64,000 nt of DNA from Mobiluncus massiliensis (GCF_949769255.1 NZ_OX458329.1:186001-250000), one strand, 5' to 3'; counted from the stretch's first letter, positions 7,424 through 16,850 are shown. Notes: generated from the sequence alone by a model not told the origin. Made by a program: numbers and translations.

Positions 7424-10144
7424 GTGTTTGATGAATGGCTGATCTTCCCCTCCAATGGGGTGGCCTGGGCATTCCAGATTTTTACCAAGTTCGGGCCACT
7501 GCCAATCATGCTGGCAATTTTTATCATCATGGTTCCATTTCGGCCCCAGGTTCCCCGAACCATGCCGATGCACCACCGCCGAGCTATCCTCCAGATGGAG
7601 TGGACTTTACGTGTCGCCCTGTCTTTCGCCCTGATTACCGTAATGCTCAGCCCGGCTGCCCTCATCAGCTTGTACAACTCCGGGTTGTTGACGCAAAACG
7701 CGTTTCACTCGATGAATACCATGCTGGTGCTGTTGGTGGGGGTCGCTTTCCAATTGCCTTACCTGTTGATGGTTCACGTGTGGTTTCCCCGGCCCCTGAA
7801 CTGGCTGCCGAATCGCAACTGGGTCATCAGCCCGCGCTTCCGGTTGCGGGCGTGGCTTGTGTATATCCTCATCTGGATAGCGACCGAAATCATGATGGTG
7901 GTGGGCGGAATCGCGTTCGAAAGGCCGAATGCCTCCGTTTCGGGCGAAGAAATTCTGGCCGCGGCAGGGTATTACCTGATAGAAGGCATCATCTTCCTGA
8001 CTATGTCGTTATATATCCAGTACCGCATTTCGTGGCGGAATCCCGTTCCGGGAGTGCCGCTGGCGGTGGATATGGCGCTGCGCCGCGAGGACTTGAACAA
8101 TGTGCAAAAGTTCGCCACGTTCATTTTGGGTGCGGGAGTGTCGCGGTGTCTGCAATTCCTGGCGCAACTTCAATACGAAAGCGGGCCGTTCGCTCTCTCA
8201 GCCGTCTCACTGGTGTTGAGTTGGGTGGTGTCTCTGAGTTCGTTGGCTCTCGCCTGCATTCCGACCTGGTGGTTTATGCGCAAGATGGATCCGTCTCGAC
8301 GCCTCATGAAGGCGCTGAGACAAAAGGTGATGAGCGAAAAACGCGACCCGAATCTGTTCAGCTTGGAAAATTTCCGAAACATGCTGGACTACGACGAGGA
8401 AGAACTCATTAAGGGGTCGATTCCCCAACCTCGGAAAAACTATATTCTGTCCGTGTTGGAAAATCCCCAAAAAGATTTGCTGACCGCCCCCGGTTCCGGT
8501 TCGGCTCCCGAAGAAGTCGCCCAGGCCTTCACATATATGTCGAAGGTGGCGGCACGAGCGGGGGTGGGGCTGAGCCCGGAGGAACGCAAAGGTCTAGCAG
8601 AGATTCGCGAAGCTGTACGAGAACTCGTGGAACACCGTGTCGCTTTGAATGAGGGCGTGGCATCCAACTTGATTCCGATGAACCCCAATGCCGCGCTGGC
8701 CCCGGACGGTGAACATGGGGACACTGTCGGGCTATCCGAAGGGCAGGCAGAGGAAGGCGAACCTCTGGATTCGGGCTTGGCGCACCTGTTGGGTCAGTCC
8801 GTCAACGACACTGCGGTTGGATTGGATTCGCAAACTTTGCAACAATGGGGCGAGTTCTACAAAGAAAAAGATGAGATGGAGCGCCAGGAAAAGGCTTGGG
8901 AAAAGCAAAAGGAGATGCAGGAACTGGCCATCAAAACGTTTGGTTTCGACCCTTATGCCTATGACCCCTACGGATATGCCAACCCGTACGGCGGTTCCGC
9001 CAATCCTTACGCAGGTTTCGGAACCGACCCTTATGTGCAGTCTTATGCGGACGGCTACAGCTACGGGACGGCCAACCCTTACGTCGAGTTATATGGGGAT
9101 CCCGGCTATTCCGACCCTTACGGCGGGTATGGCTACGACCCTTACGGCTACAACACGGCGGGATATTGGCAGATGAATCCCAATATGGCGGGGGCTTACG
9201 GTGCATATCCTTGGGGCTGGCCCAACGGTACGCCCGCTATTCCCAGTCCGCAGCCTTATGGCTACTTGGATGCGGGCGGGACCAATGGTGCAGCCTCGGA
9301 GTCCCCCGAGAATCCCGCGGCGGTTTCCGGGGCAGGGCCGGAAGGCTCTATGTTCCCCGGTCAGACTGCAATGGGTCCGCAGGGTGGGGCGTTCCCGGTT
9401 CCTGGTGACCCCCTTTCCCCCGGAGGGATGGGCGCCAGTGAAGCGAATCCCGCGAATAACTGGCCGGGCGCCGAGCCCCAGAACGCAGGGTTCCCCAGCC
9501 AGCCCGGTGAACCTCAGGTTCCCGGTTTCGGCGCGCCAGCGGGGCCGGGTACGGGAACTATGCCAGCTATGCCCGGTGCCCCCATGGAGCCTAGTGCGCC
9601 GGTGACAGGAGGCGTGCCGATGGGTCCGGCCGGGCTCGGTGCCTCAGCCGGAGTTGGCACGCCGATGCTAAACAATCCCGTGAATCACGTGGATCCCGCG
9701 AATCCTACGGTGCCGGAACATCAGGCTGCGCCGGGTTATCCCTTTGTGGTGCGAACGATGGAAGGCTACTCCACCGTGGATGCTCCCGCGTCGCCACCGT
9801 CCCTGCACCCCCTGGTTAACTGGGGACAGCCCGGCCCGCAGCTTCCAAACCCGCCAGCCAACTTTGGCCAGCCCGGCCCGCAGGTCCCGGGCGCGCCGGT
9901 GAATCCTGGCCAACCAGTTCCGCCGGCGAATCCGGGATTTCCCCAAAATCCCGGCCTTGTGAACCCCGCCGGACCCAACGTTCCTCCTCCCGTACAGCCC
10001 TACGCCCCGATGAACATGGAAGCGGCCGATGAAGGAATCGACCCTCGGGCCGTGTACCCGCCGACATTTGCCAAACCGCGACCCGCCCCGAGACAGTACG
10101 AAGAATTCGTTGAGGGTGAGGCTGAAATCGAAGAACTGCCCTAG
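7424..10144 (+). CDS. Large polytopic membrane protein with Tyr/Gly/Pro-rich disordered tail
   Basis: About 906 residues with three parts. Residues 1 to about 310 contain some seven hydrophobic helices, grouped like an intramembrane protease or transporter core, but I see no catalytic motif I can name. Residues about 310-510 are charged and helical with acidic patches and a Lys/Glu/Gln coiled-coil-like stretch near 480-510. From about 510 the chain is low complexity: first a segment with repeated DPYGY, NPYGG and similar Tyr motifs, then some 250 residues rich in Pro, Gly, Ala and Asn with repeated GQPGPQ and NPG patterns. GTG 7424 follows GGAAGG at 8 nt; an earlier GTG at 7385 overlaps the leader hairpin. 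I do not recognise the family. Confidence 0.7.
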   Translation: MFDEWLIFPSNGVAWAFQIFTKFGPLPIMLAIFIIMVPFRPQVPRTMPMHHRRAILQMEWTLRVALSFALITVMLSPAALISLYNSGLLTQNAFHSMNTMLVLLVGVAFQLPYLLMVHVWFPRPLNWLPNRNWVISPRFRLRAWLVYILIWIATEIMMVVGGIAFERPNASVSGEEILAAAGYYLIEGIIFLTMSLYIQYRISWRNPVPGVPLAVDMALRREDLNNVQKFATFILGAGVSRCLQFLAQLQYESGPFALSAVSLVLSWVVSLSSLALACIPTWWFMRKMDPSRRLMKALRQKVMSEKRDPNLFSLENFRNMLDYDEEELIKGSIPQPRKNYILSVLENPQKDLLTAPGSGSAPEEVAQAFTYMSKVAARAGVGLSPEERKGLAEIREAVRELVEHRVALNEGVASNLIPMNPNAALAPDGEHGDTVGLSEGQAEEGEPLDSGLAHLLGQSVNDTAVGLDSQTLQQWGEFYKEKDEMERQEKAWEKQKEMQELAIKTFGFDPYAYDPYGYANPYGGSANPYAGFGTDPYVQSYADGYSYGTANPYVELYGDPGYSDPYGGYGYDPYGYNTAGYWQMNPNMAGAYGAYPWGWPNGTPAIPSPQPYGYLDAGGTNGAASESPENPAAVSGAGPEGSMFPGQTAMGPQGGAFPVPGDPLSPGGMGASEANPANNWPGAEPQNAGFPSQPGEPQVPGFGAPAGPGTGTMPAMPGAPMEPSAPVTGGVPMGPAGLGASAGVGTPMLNNPVNHVDPANPTVPEHQAAPGYPFVVRTMEGYSTVDAPASPPSLHPLVNWGQPGPQLPNPPANFGQPGPQVPGAPVNPGQPVPPANPGFPQNPGLVNPAGPNVPPPVQPYAPMNMEAADEGIDPRAVYPPTFAKPRPAPRQYEEFVEGEAEIEELP

Positions 10145-10196
10145 CGGACACGTCCCGAACCTGGGGCGGCGTGTGGGGATAAAGGAGACGTAATCA

Positions 10197-11441
10197 GTGC
10201 GATTGGCAGAATTATGTACTTTGCGCGTAGGGGGAGAAGCGCGCCGCTTTTTGCTGAGTACGCGGCGCGACGAGCTGATTCAGGCGATCGCCCAAGCTGA
10301 TGCGGCCGGGGAGCCGCTGTTGTTCCTGGGCGGAGGGTCGAACCTGGTGCCGGTGGATGGCGAGTTTCCCGGATTAGTGCTTCGCGATGGCCGTGAGGAC
10401 GTGCGGGTTTTGACCCTGCAGGAGTTCAGCGAACTGCGCGCTGGCGGGGAGCAACCATCTCAGGGGCATGAACCCGGCGCTGACCTGCGCCCTGATGCGT
10501 CTAACGGCATTCATGATGCCTCCTCGGTCGTGGCGAAAGCCCAGCAGCTCGCCGCCGCCACGCCCTCGTGCGTATTTCTCAGCGTGTCCGGGGGGCTGGC
10601 TTGGGACCGACTGGTCGAGTTTTGTGTGACGCAAGGATTTTCCGGACTGGAGGCGCTGAGCGGAATCCCCGGCGTGGTCGGGGCGGCGCCCGTGCAAAAT
10701 ATCGGGGCTTACGGCGGGGAAGTTGCGGACTTCCTGCTGGGAGTCACCGCGTGGGACCGCCAGGAGCGCCGGCTGGTGTATTTGAGCGCCGCAGACCTCC
10801 GGTTCGGCTACCGAGATTCCCTACTAAAACAGTCTCGACTGCAGGTCGAAGCTGGTTTCGGAATGCCGCAGTTTGCGCCGGCACGCCCCGGGACAAACCC
10901 CGCCACCGGGCGGTGGATTGTGCTGGAAGTCGATTTTGTGCTGCAGCGCGGTGGGGGCACACCGGTTCGTTACGTCCAATTGGCGGGGGCACTCGGAGTG
11001 CCGATGGGTACGGTCGTACCGGCGGCCCAGATTCGCATGGCAGTGCTGGAACTGCGGCATTCCAAAGGCATGGTTCTGGACCCATCCGACCATGACACCT
11101 GGTCAGTAGGGTCGTTCTTTACCAATCCGATATTGCCGGTCGAGGCGGCCGCGGCTTTGGAGCTACCGCAGGACGCTCCCCGCTGGGAGGCGGCGCTGCC
11201 GGGCCGTGCCGGGGAGGTGGGCGTGAAACTGTCTGCTGCCTGGCTCATCGAGCACTCCGGCATTACGAAAGGATTTGCTCTGCCGGGAGCGGGCGCGGGA
11301 GTCTCGACGAAACACGTCCTGGCGCTAACAAATCGCGGCAACGCCACGGCCGCGGACATTCAGGCTCTGGGCAGCCATATCATTGCCGCAGTGCAGGGGG
11401 CTTATGGGGTTACCCTGGTTCCCGAGCCGGTCATTTTGTAA
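10197..11441 (+). CDS. murB: UDP-N-acetylenolpyruvoylglucosamine reductase
   Basis: The FAD-dependent second enzyme of UDP-MurNAc synthesis reduces the enolpyruvyl group with NADPH. The 414-residue protein shows the FAD-binding FLGGGSNLV (about residue 42), SGIPGVVGAAPVQNIGAYGG (about 160-180), the catalytic-serine region SVGSFFTNP (about 302) and EHSGITKGF near the end. It is longer than most MurB proteins (about 300-360). The excess is mainly a hydrophilic insert at about residues 78-115, rich in Gly, Asp and Ala, between the two parts of the FAD domain. A good AAAGGAG precedes GTG 10197. Confidence 0.95.
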   Translation: MRLAELCTLRVGGEARRFLLSTRRDELIQAIAQADAAGEPLLFLGGGSNLVPVDGEFPGLVLRDGREDVRVLTLQEFSELRAGGEQPSQGHEPGADLRPDASNGIHDASSVVAKAQQLAAATPSCVFLSVSGGLAWDRLVEFCVTQGFSGLEALSGIPGVVGAAPVQNIGAYGGEVADFLLGVTAWDRQERRLVYLSAADLRFGYRDSLLKQSRLQVEAGFGMPQFAPARPGTNPATGRWIVLEVDFVLQRGGGTPVRYVQLAGALGVPMGTVVPAAQIRMAVLELRHSKGMVLDPSDHDTWSVGSFFTNPILPVEAAAALELPQDAPRWEAALPGRAGEVGVKLSAAWLIEHSGITKGFALPGAGAGVSTKHVLALTNRGNATAADIQALGSHIIAAVQGAYGVTLVPEPVIL

Positions 11442-11475
11442 CGCTTTGTGAATCACCCAGATTCACACTATCCAG

Positions 11476-11600
11476 CACGAATGACCGATTTCACCGCCTC
11501 CGAGCGCAACTCTGCCGACTCAAAAATGCGTCTACCAGCAGTTTTATGAACGGAATGACGGGTGTGACTGCGGATTCCAACTCGAAATCGGTCGTTCATG
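11476..11600. repeat. 125-bp element with inverted ends, copy A
   Basis: The left end CACGAATGACCGATTTC (from 11476) and the reverse complement of the right end, CATGAACGACCGATTTC (to 11600), match except at two positions. A second element with the same ends and almost the same length (124 bp) lies at 24616-24739. The interiors are not clearly alike. No protein is encoded. The shape is that of a small non-autonomous element or a paired binding site. Confidence 0.65.
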
Positions 11601-11796
11601 CAATCGCCTCAGCGGTTTTCAAAGCCGGTGAGAATCCGGGTATACCCGCCAGGGTTGTCAATAAACCGGGGGATTTGGGCCAATAATGGCAGCTACCCGG
11701 CTATTCTCCCCCTATAATCCACAAAACTCCGCTCTGAACCGACGTTTGCGAAAATAGCGGCGTATCTGGTAGTCTAGTTGGGCGCTTTCGGCGTAT
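11601..11796 (+). promoter_or_regulatory. Upstream region of tRNA-Tyr, possible promoters
   Basis: TTGCGA (11746-11751), 18 bp, TAGTCT (11770-11775) lies 21 nt before the tRNA and is the likelier promoter. A perfect TATAAT at 11713-11718 lacks a recognisable -35 box. No gene is seen in 11442-11796 apart from the 125-bp element. Confidence 0.4.
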
Positions 11797-11881
11797 GGCG
11801 GGTTTCCCGAGTGGCCAAAGGGGACTGACTGTAAATCAGCTGCGCAATGCTTCAGGGGTTCGAATCCCTTACCCGCCACCA
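11797..11881 (+). tRNA. tRNA-Tyr (anticodon GTA)
   Basis: An 85-nt type II tRNA with a long variable arm. The acceptor stem pairs GGCGGGT with ACCCGCC, the anticodon loop reads CTGTAAA (GTA, Tyr), the T arm contains GGTTCGAATCC, and CCA is encoded at 11879-11881. Tyr is a type II tRNA in bacteria, in agreement with the long variable arm. Confidence 0.95.
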
Positions 11882-11929
11882 CCACTTTATTCTGGGTTAT
11901 TTTTACGGCACAGAAATCGCAGGCGGCAC

Positions 11930-13573
11930 ATGGCAAAGAATACCGAAGTTCCCGGCGAAAACGGCGAACTCTTCGATGAAAACAGCAGCCCGCAGGTTCC
12001 TCACGAGACTAACGACGGTGACCCGCGGATTGTCACTGTCCCTGGTTCCTCCAAGAAATATCGCACCTCACTGATCCTGGTCGTGGTCCTGATGGGACTG
12101 GCTTTGACCCTGTTGCAAGTCTCCACCGTGAACGTCGCCCTTGCGGTGCTGCCCGACTCTATCGGAGCCAGTGCACAAGAGGTGCAATGGGTCATTTCCG
12201 GGTACGCGCTGGCTATCGGGCTGTCGATGGTGCCGATGGGACGCCTTGGCGACTTGTTTGGCCGCTCGCTCCTGTTTGTCCTGGGCCTCGCGCTGTTTTC
12301 CGTGTCCTCGTTCCTGTGCGCCATCTCGACTTCCGGGTCGATGCTGGACTGGATGCGAATCTTGCAAGGGTTCGCGGCCGGTATTTACAGTCCCCAGACA
12401 GCGGGAATTATTCAGCAGTATTTTTCCGGCCAAGCCCGCGCGCTGGCTTACGCCCTGATGGGTTTAGTCGTGTCCGTTACCGTGGCTCTGGGCCCGATGC
12501 TGGCGGGTATCCTGATTGCGATTTTTGGCCGGGAAGATGGCTGGCGGCTCGCGTTTTCCGTGAACCTGCCGCTGGGTCTGATCGGGGTCATTTGTGCGCT
12601 GCTGTGGTTGCCGTTTAAACGGGAACGCATCTTTGCGCGCCGCGCCCGCATTGAAGCCTTGGAAGCCGACATCGCCCGGGCCGTCAAAGCTGGCAAGAAA
12701 GTCCCGAAGCGGTCCCGCGTCGACCTTGACCCGCTGGGGATGATCCTGCTGGGGGCGGCGGTTATCGGCATTATGCTGCCTTTCGTAACCACCGGATCGC
12801 TGTGGCGTTTTGTCCTGATTCCCGCGTCTCTCACCGTATTCGTCCTGTGGGTTTGGTGGGAGCGGGCTTATGAGGTCCGGGGACGTTACCCGATGGTGAG
12901 CTTGCGGCTGTTCAAAATCCCCTCCTACAGCTTTGCCAGCGCGATTGGTGCTATCCAGTTCTTGGGCGTGCCCTCCGTGTACGCCATCAACGCCATGTTC
13001 TTGCAAAACGGCTTCGGTCAAACCGCGCTCATTGCGGGCCTCAGTGGGATGCCCGGCGCAATCCTGTCCGGGGTGACTTCCATCGCGGTAGCGCGCCAGA
13101 CCATCAAGCACGGCCGGGTCATCCAGGTCTGGTCGCTGGCGATAATGCTGGTGGGTGTGGTGTTGACCGCGGTGATGGCGGTGCTGTTTGCCCACGGCGG
13201 TTCTGTGTGGCTCATCAGTATTGGGCTGGCGGTACTGGGGCTCGGCTCAGGCTCGATGGGTTCGGCGAACCAAACGCAGGCGATGCTGGAAGTCCCGCCC
13301 TCCCGAGGCAGTATTGCCGGGGGCATCCAACAAACCGGCCAGCGTATCTTTACCGCCATCGGTTCCGCTATCCTCACCGGAGTTTTCTTTGGAGCGACCG
13401 CCGGGCTGGAAGCTACCGTGCCCGGAGCTGATCTGGGTTTAGCAAAAGCCTGGAGTCACGGCTATGTGCTGTCTTTCGCGGGTTCCGCCGGATTCCTGGC
13501 GATAGCCCTGGTCGTGGCCATTGTCTTTGTTTTCTTTCCCCGTCAACCGCGCCCGGTCGCCGCGAGAAAATGA
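11930..13573 (+). CDS. MFS transporter, 14-helix DHA2-like
   Basis: A 547-residue major facilitator with a hydrophilic N-terminal stretch of about 40 residues and some 14 predicted membrane helices, the layout of EmrB/QacA-type drug:proton antiporters. The motif A-like segment GRLGDLFGRS follows helix 2. A charged loop rich in Arg, Ala and Lys (about residues 235-265) separates the middle helices. The substrate cannot be inferred. ATG 11930 lies 48 nt beyond the tRNA with AGGCGG in front; the frame extends back through the tRNA, but those starts are not credible. A second MFS gene follows after 9 nt, so the two are probably cotranscribed. Confidence 0.88.
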   Translation: MAKNTEVPGENGELFDENSSPQVPHETNDGDPRIVTVPGSSKKYRTSLILVVVLMGLALTLLQVSTVNVALAVLPDSIGASAQEVQWVISGYALAIGLSMVPMGRLGDLFGRSLLFVLGLALFSVSSFLCAISTSGSMLDWMRILQGFAAGIYSPQTAGIIQQYFSGQARALAYALMGLVVSVTVALGPMLAGILIAIFGREDGWRLAFSVNLPLGLIGVICALLWLPFKRERIFARRARIEALEADIARAVKAGKKVPKRSRVDLDPLGMILLGAAVIGIMLPFVTTGSLWRFVLIPASLTVFVLWVWWERAYEVRGRYPMVSLRLFKIPSYSFASAIGAIQFLGVPSVYAINAMFLQNGFGQTALIAGLSGMPGAILSGVTSIAVARQTIKHGRVIQVWSLAIMLVGVVLTAVMAVLFAHGGSVWLISIGLAVLGLGSGSMGSANQTQAMLEVPPSRGSIAGGIQQTGQRIFTAIGSAILTGVFFGATAGLEATVPGADLGLAKAWSHGYVLSFAGSAGFLAIALVVAIVFVFFPRQPRPVAARK

Positions 13574-13582
13574 AGGAATGAC

Positions 13583-14890
13583 GTGAACGCAGTAAATCCT
13601 CAGAACCCCGTAAACGTAGGGCCAGAAATCTGGCACAACCAAAAGCGCATGTTCCCGCCGATGGCTATCGGGCTATCGATGGCAGGATTTTACGTCACCG
13701 CTGCCGGTTCTCTCATCGCCACCCTGTCGCGCGACCTTGGCGTGAAACCCGAGGCTTTCACCTGGCTGGGCGCCGCCTACGGCTTTGGCATGCTGGTGTC
13801 GGGGCTGTTGGCGCCGTGGGTCATGCGCAACGGCCCGGTCTGGTCGCTGCGGATCGCCCCGCTGTTGGTCCTGCTGGGCACGGGGATGGTAGCTTGGAGT
13901 CCCTCGATTGCGGTCAGCTTGGTGGGCGTGACTTTGGCTTGCTTGGGAGGCAGCACGGTTTCGGCCGCGGTCGCCGGCACCTTTGTCGGTACCGAGGGGA
14001 CGAAGTACCTGTCATTGACCGTCGGGATTGGCTCATCGGTGTCGATTGCTACCACGGTGCTGTTTGCCCTGGTAGAGCGCGTATTTCCCGGTTTTGGCCG
14101 CATGGCGCTGTGGTTTGTCTTGCTGATGGCCGTGCCGACTTTGGTGTGGGGTTGGAGACTCCCGGCTGTGCCATTCCGGCAGGTGTTGCAAAAGGGCTTG
14201 AGCACGCCCACCGAGTTGCCGTCCGTAACGGGTGATGTCGCCAGCGACCAGCCCACCCCCGCAGCTGCGGACGTAAAACCCGGTGAGCCCAGCACTTCTG
14301 AGGACTCCCGTAACTCCGGCGCCTCCCGAACACCCGGCGTGAAGCCTTCCAAGTGGTTGTTTACTTCCCAAATCCTGCGGCTCATCCTCACGGCCGGAGT
14401 CGAGTTCGCCATGTATGCCTGGGCGGTGACACGCCTGCGGGAGCTGGGGGTCGAGCTGGCGCCGGCTTCGGGCTTGGCAACCGCGTTTGCTGTCGGCATG
14501 GCGGTGGGCCGCCTGGGCGGGGCTGTTTTTGCGCGGCGCTACGGAGCCTGGTGGGTCTTTGTGGGTCTAGGGTTCTGCGGCACGGCCGCGGTCGCTTTCG
14601 TGCCCTCAGTCGGAGTTGCCGTGGTCGGTTTGTTTATCAGCGGCCTGGGGGTGAGCTGCCTGTATCCCATCAGCGCGACCGAATTCTCCGGATTGCCAGG
14701 GTTGCAAAAGCAATATGCCGCCGCAATCATCAGTTCCCTTTCCGGGATTGGCGCTATCGTGACACCGCTGCTGCTGGGGTTGCTCTTGGCGGCACTAGGT
14801 CTGCACTATGGGTTCCTGGTGTTGCTGGGGTTCTACGTGCTTCTGGTGTTTTTGCCGCGGCCCTCCGCCGTGCACTTGGGAATCGGCTAA
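13583..14890 (+). CDS. MFS transporter, 12-helix
   Basis: A 435-residue major facilitator with about 12 hydrophobic helices. A hydrophilic central loop (about residues 205-255, rich in Pro, Ser and Thr) divides the two six-helix halves. Motif A is degenerate, so the family is less clear than for its neighbour. GTG 13583 is preceded by GAAGGA and begins 9 nt after the previous stop, suggesting an operon with the DHA2-like transporter. Unlike in most actinobacteria, secE-nusG does not precede rplK; these transporters take that place. Confidence 0.82.
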   Translation: MNAVNPQNPVNVGPEIWHNQKRMFPPMAIGLSMAGFYVTAAGSLIATLSRDLGVKPEAFTWLGAAYGFGMLVSGLLAPWVMRNGPVWSLRIAPLLVLLGTGMVAWSPSIAVSLVGVTLACLGGSTVSAAVAGTFVGTEGTKYLSLTVGIGSSVSIATTVLFALVERVFPGFGRMALWFVLLMAVPTLVWGWRLPAVPFRQVLQKGLSTPTELPSVTGDVASDQPTPAAADVKPGEPSTSEDSRNSGASRTPGVKPSKWLFTSQILRLILTAGVEFAMYAWAVTRLRELGVELAPASGLATAFAVGMAVGRLGGAVFARRYGAWWVFVGLGFCGTAAVAFVPSVGVAVVGLFISGLGVSCLYPISATEFSGLPGLQKQYAAAIISSLSGIGAIVTPLLLGLLLAALGLHYGFLVLLGFYVLLVFLPRPSAVHLGIG

Positions 14891-14891
14891 A

Positions 14892-14921
14892 TTGGTGTAA
14901 AAGCCGGGGGAGCGTTAGAAT
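14892..14921 (+). promoter_or_regulatory. Promoter of rplK-rplA
   Basis: TTGGTG (14892-14897), 18 bp, TAGAAT (14916-14921), just after the MFS stop codon. The leader of about 180 nt to rplK contains a hairpin CTCGCGG/CCGCGAG. It may hold an L1 feedback site, which I cannot confirm. Confidence 0.55.
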
Positions 14922-15109
14922 ATTTCCTTGTGCGTCTTGATGGCGCGCGCCTTTTGCTGCCCGTAAACGGGCGGCGTCTCGCGGGGAAATCGCCGCGAGA
15001 AAACGATGCAGACCGAGTGAGACCCGTGTCACCACGACCTTCACGAAGTCGAAAAAGTTTGGGTGGAAACCTGCCAGGTCGACACCCCTATGGAAAAGGA
15101 CCCAAAAAT

Positions 15110-15535
15110 ATGGCTAAGAAGAAAGTAATCGGAGTTATCAAACTCCAGATTCAAGCCGGTGGGGCAAACCCGGCACCGCCGATTGGCCCGGCATTGAGCC
15201 AACACGGCGTGAACATTATGGAATTCTGCAAGGACTACAACGCCAAGACCGAGTCGATGCGCGGCTCCGTGGTTCCTGTGGAAATCACCGTTTACGAGGA
15301 TCACAGCTTCGACTACGTGCTGAAGACCTCGCCGGCCTCCGAGATGATTCGCAAGGCAGCGGGCGTTCAGAAGGGTTCGGGCACCCCGAACACCGTCAAG
15401 GTAGCGAATCTGACCTGGGATCAGGTAGAAAAGATCGCTTCGGAAAAAATGCAAGACCTCAACGCTAATGACATCGAGGCCGCGAAAAAGATTATCGCGG
15501 GTACCGCTCGGTCCATGGGCATCACGGTCGGTTAA
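15110..15535 (+). CDS. rplK: 50S ribosomal protein L11
   Basis: A 141-residue L11, the exact family length. It has the N-terminal [21 protein letters not shown] element and a C-terminal rRNA-binding domain ending in ARSMGITV. It binds the GTPase-associated region of 23S rRNA and is needed for factor-dependent GTP hydrolysis. ATG 15110 has GAAAAGGA about 11 nt upstream; the longer open frame back to 14930 is leader sequence. rplA follows after 62 nt. Confidence 0.98.
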   Translation: MAKKKVIGVIKLQIQAGGANPAPPIGPALSQHGVNIMEFCKDYNAKTESMRGSVVPVEITVYEDHSFDYVLKTSPASEMIRKAAGVQKGSGTPNTVKVANLTWDQVEKIASEKMQDLNANDIEAAKKIIAGTARSMGITVG

Positions 15536-15597
15536 TCGTCAAAAACTGTGGAGGGGCTTAGTGTTTGCCCACACCACGACTGCGTAAGGAGCAGAAC

Positions 15598-16287
15598 ATG
15601 AAACACGCCAAGAAATACAATGAGGCCGCGAAGAAGATTCTTCCCGACACTCTCTATCCCATCGACGACGCCTTCAAGCTGGTCAAGGAAACTTCCAGCG
15701 TGAAGTTCGACGCGACCGTAGAGGTTGCGATGCGTCTGAACGTTGACCCCCGCAAGGCTGATCAGATGGTGCGCGGCACCGTTTCTCTGCCTCACGGCAC
15801 CGGCAAAACCGCTCGGGTCCTGGTTTTTGCTGTAGGTGATAAGGCCGCTGATGCCGAGGCGGCGGGCGCTGACGAGGTCGGTGGGGACGAACTGATTGAG
15901 AAGGTTTCCAAAGGCTACACCGACTTTGATGTGGCCGTAGCGACTCCTGACTTGATGGGCAAGGTCGGTCGCTTGGGTAAGGTGCTCGGCCCGCGCGGCC
16001 TGATGCCGAACCCCAAGACCGGTACCGTCACCATGGACGTGGCGAAGGCGGTCAAGGACATCAAGGGTGGGCGTATCGAGTTCCGCGTTGACAAGCACGC
16101 TAACCTGCAGTTCATCGTCGGTAAGTGCTCGTTTGAGGCCGCCCAGTTGGCCGAGAACTTCCGCGCTGTGCTGGAGGAAGTTGAGCGTCTGCGTCCCTCT
16201 ACCATCAAGGGCCGTTACATTAAGAAGGCTTCCATCTCAACGACGATGGGTCCTTCGATTCCGCTGTCCTTAGCGGTTAAGGAATAG
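15598..16287 (+). CDS. rplA: 50S ribosomal protein L1
   Basis: A 229-residue L1, which forms the L1 stalk and helps release deacylated tRNA. In many bacteria it also represses its own operon. Conserved features include [31 protein letters not shown] and the C-terminal [15 protein letters not shown] precedes ATG 15598. It is the last gene of this ribosomal operon; rplJ-rplL, which in most bacteria follow closely, are 8.8 kb away. Confidence 0.98.
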   Translation: MKHAKKYNEAAKKILPDTLYPIDDAFKLVKETSSVKFDATVEVAMRLNVDPRKADQMVRGTVSLPHGTGKTARVLVFAVGDKAADAEAAGADEVGGDELIEKVSKGYTDFDVAVATPDLMGKVGRLGKVLGPRGLMPNPKTGTVTMDVAKAVKDIKGGRIEFRVDKHANLQFIVGKCSFEAAQLAENFRAVLEEVERLRPSTIKGRYIKKASISTTMGPSIPLSLAVKE

Positions 16288-16300
16288 GCACTGTCTTTCT

Positions 16301-16336
16301 TGGTGGGGTCAGGGGTAACCTTGGCCCCACCAGTTT
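16301..16336 (+). terminator. Probable terminator after rplA
   Basis: TGGTGGGG (16301-16308) pairs with CCCCACCA (16325-16332), and an inner AGGGGTAACCTT adds pairing. Only a short T run follows, so termination may be partial. Confidence 0.6.
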
Positions 16337-16344
16337 AAGGGCAC

Positions 16345-16764
16345 CTATATGGAACTATCCATACAGGCCTGGTGTATTTGTGAATCTTCGTGCTTTTTAG
16401 TGAGTCGCCACAATGTTGTGGCTGGGAAGTAGAGCATCATCAAACAAGGGGCAGAAACTTCGGCGGCGTAATCCCACAGTAAAAATGGGTAGCTGCTTGA
16501 CCAGGAGATTCCAACAAAGAATCCCAAGAAAAAGACCCCTATTAGGATTAAAGTTATACAACAGGCTCTAAAGATGAGTGGATTTTTATTGAATGTTGTA
16601 AATATTGCCTCGAATGAAGTCAGTATGGAAATAAAGCTTAAAATCAGGAGGACGACGGTGAAAATTATAAATGGATTTTCACGGCTAGAGGACAATGTAA
16701 AATACAGCACGTAAAAGGTCAAAATTACAAACAGCCCTAGGTAATCTGTAATCCGTGTATTCAT
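16345..16764 (-). CDS. Small four-helix membrane protein, putative immunity protein
   Basis: A 139-residue, strongly hydrophobic protein with about four membrane helices (near residues 7-24, 33-53, 66-88 and 101-121) and a charged, His/Lys-rich C-terminal tail. I do not recognise the family. It lies 86 nt downstream of a secreted Cys-rich protein gene on the same strand. Small hydrophobic proteins in that position are often bacteriocin immunity proteins, so immunity is an inference from context. ATG 16764 has AAAGGA about 10 nt upstream; an earlier TTG lies too close to that site. Base composition is clearly A+T-richer than in the ribosomal genes, suggesting acquisition. Confidence 0.65.
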   Translation of the reverse strand: MNTRITDYLGLFVILTFYVLYFTLSSSRENPFIIFTVVLLILSFISILTSFEAIFTTFNKNPLIFRACCITLILIGVFFLGFFVGISWSSSYPFLLWDYAAEVSAPCLMMLYFPATTLWRLTKKHEDSQIHQACMDSSI

Positions 16765-16850
16765 AATTGACAATTCCTTTAACGTTGAAATTTTCGTATT
16801 GTTGTATGCGGGTGAAAGAAATCCCGCAAAAGTTAGCTACGTGAGAGTTT

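Noticed and set aside
11795-11929. N-terminal extension of the DHA2-like transporter
   Set aside because: The open frame runs through tRNA-Tyr. The ATG at 11930 with its own upstream site is the sensible start.
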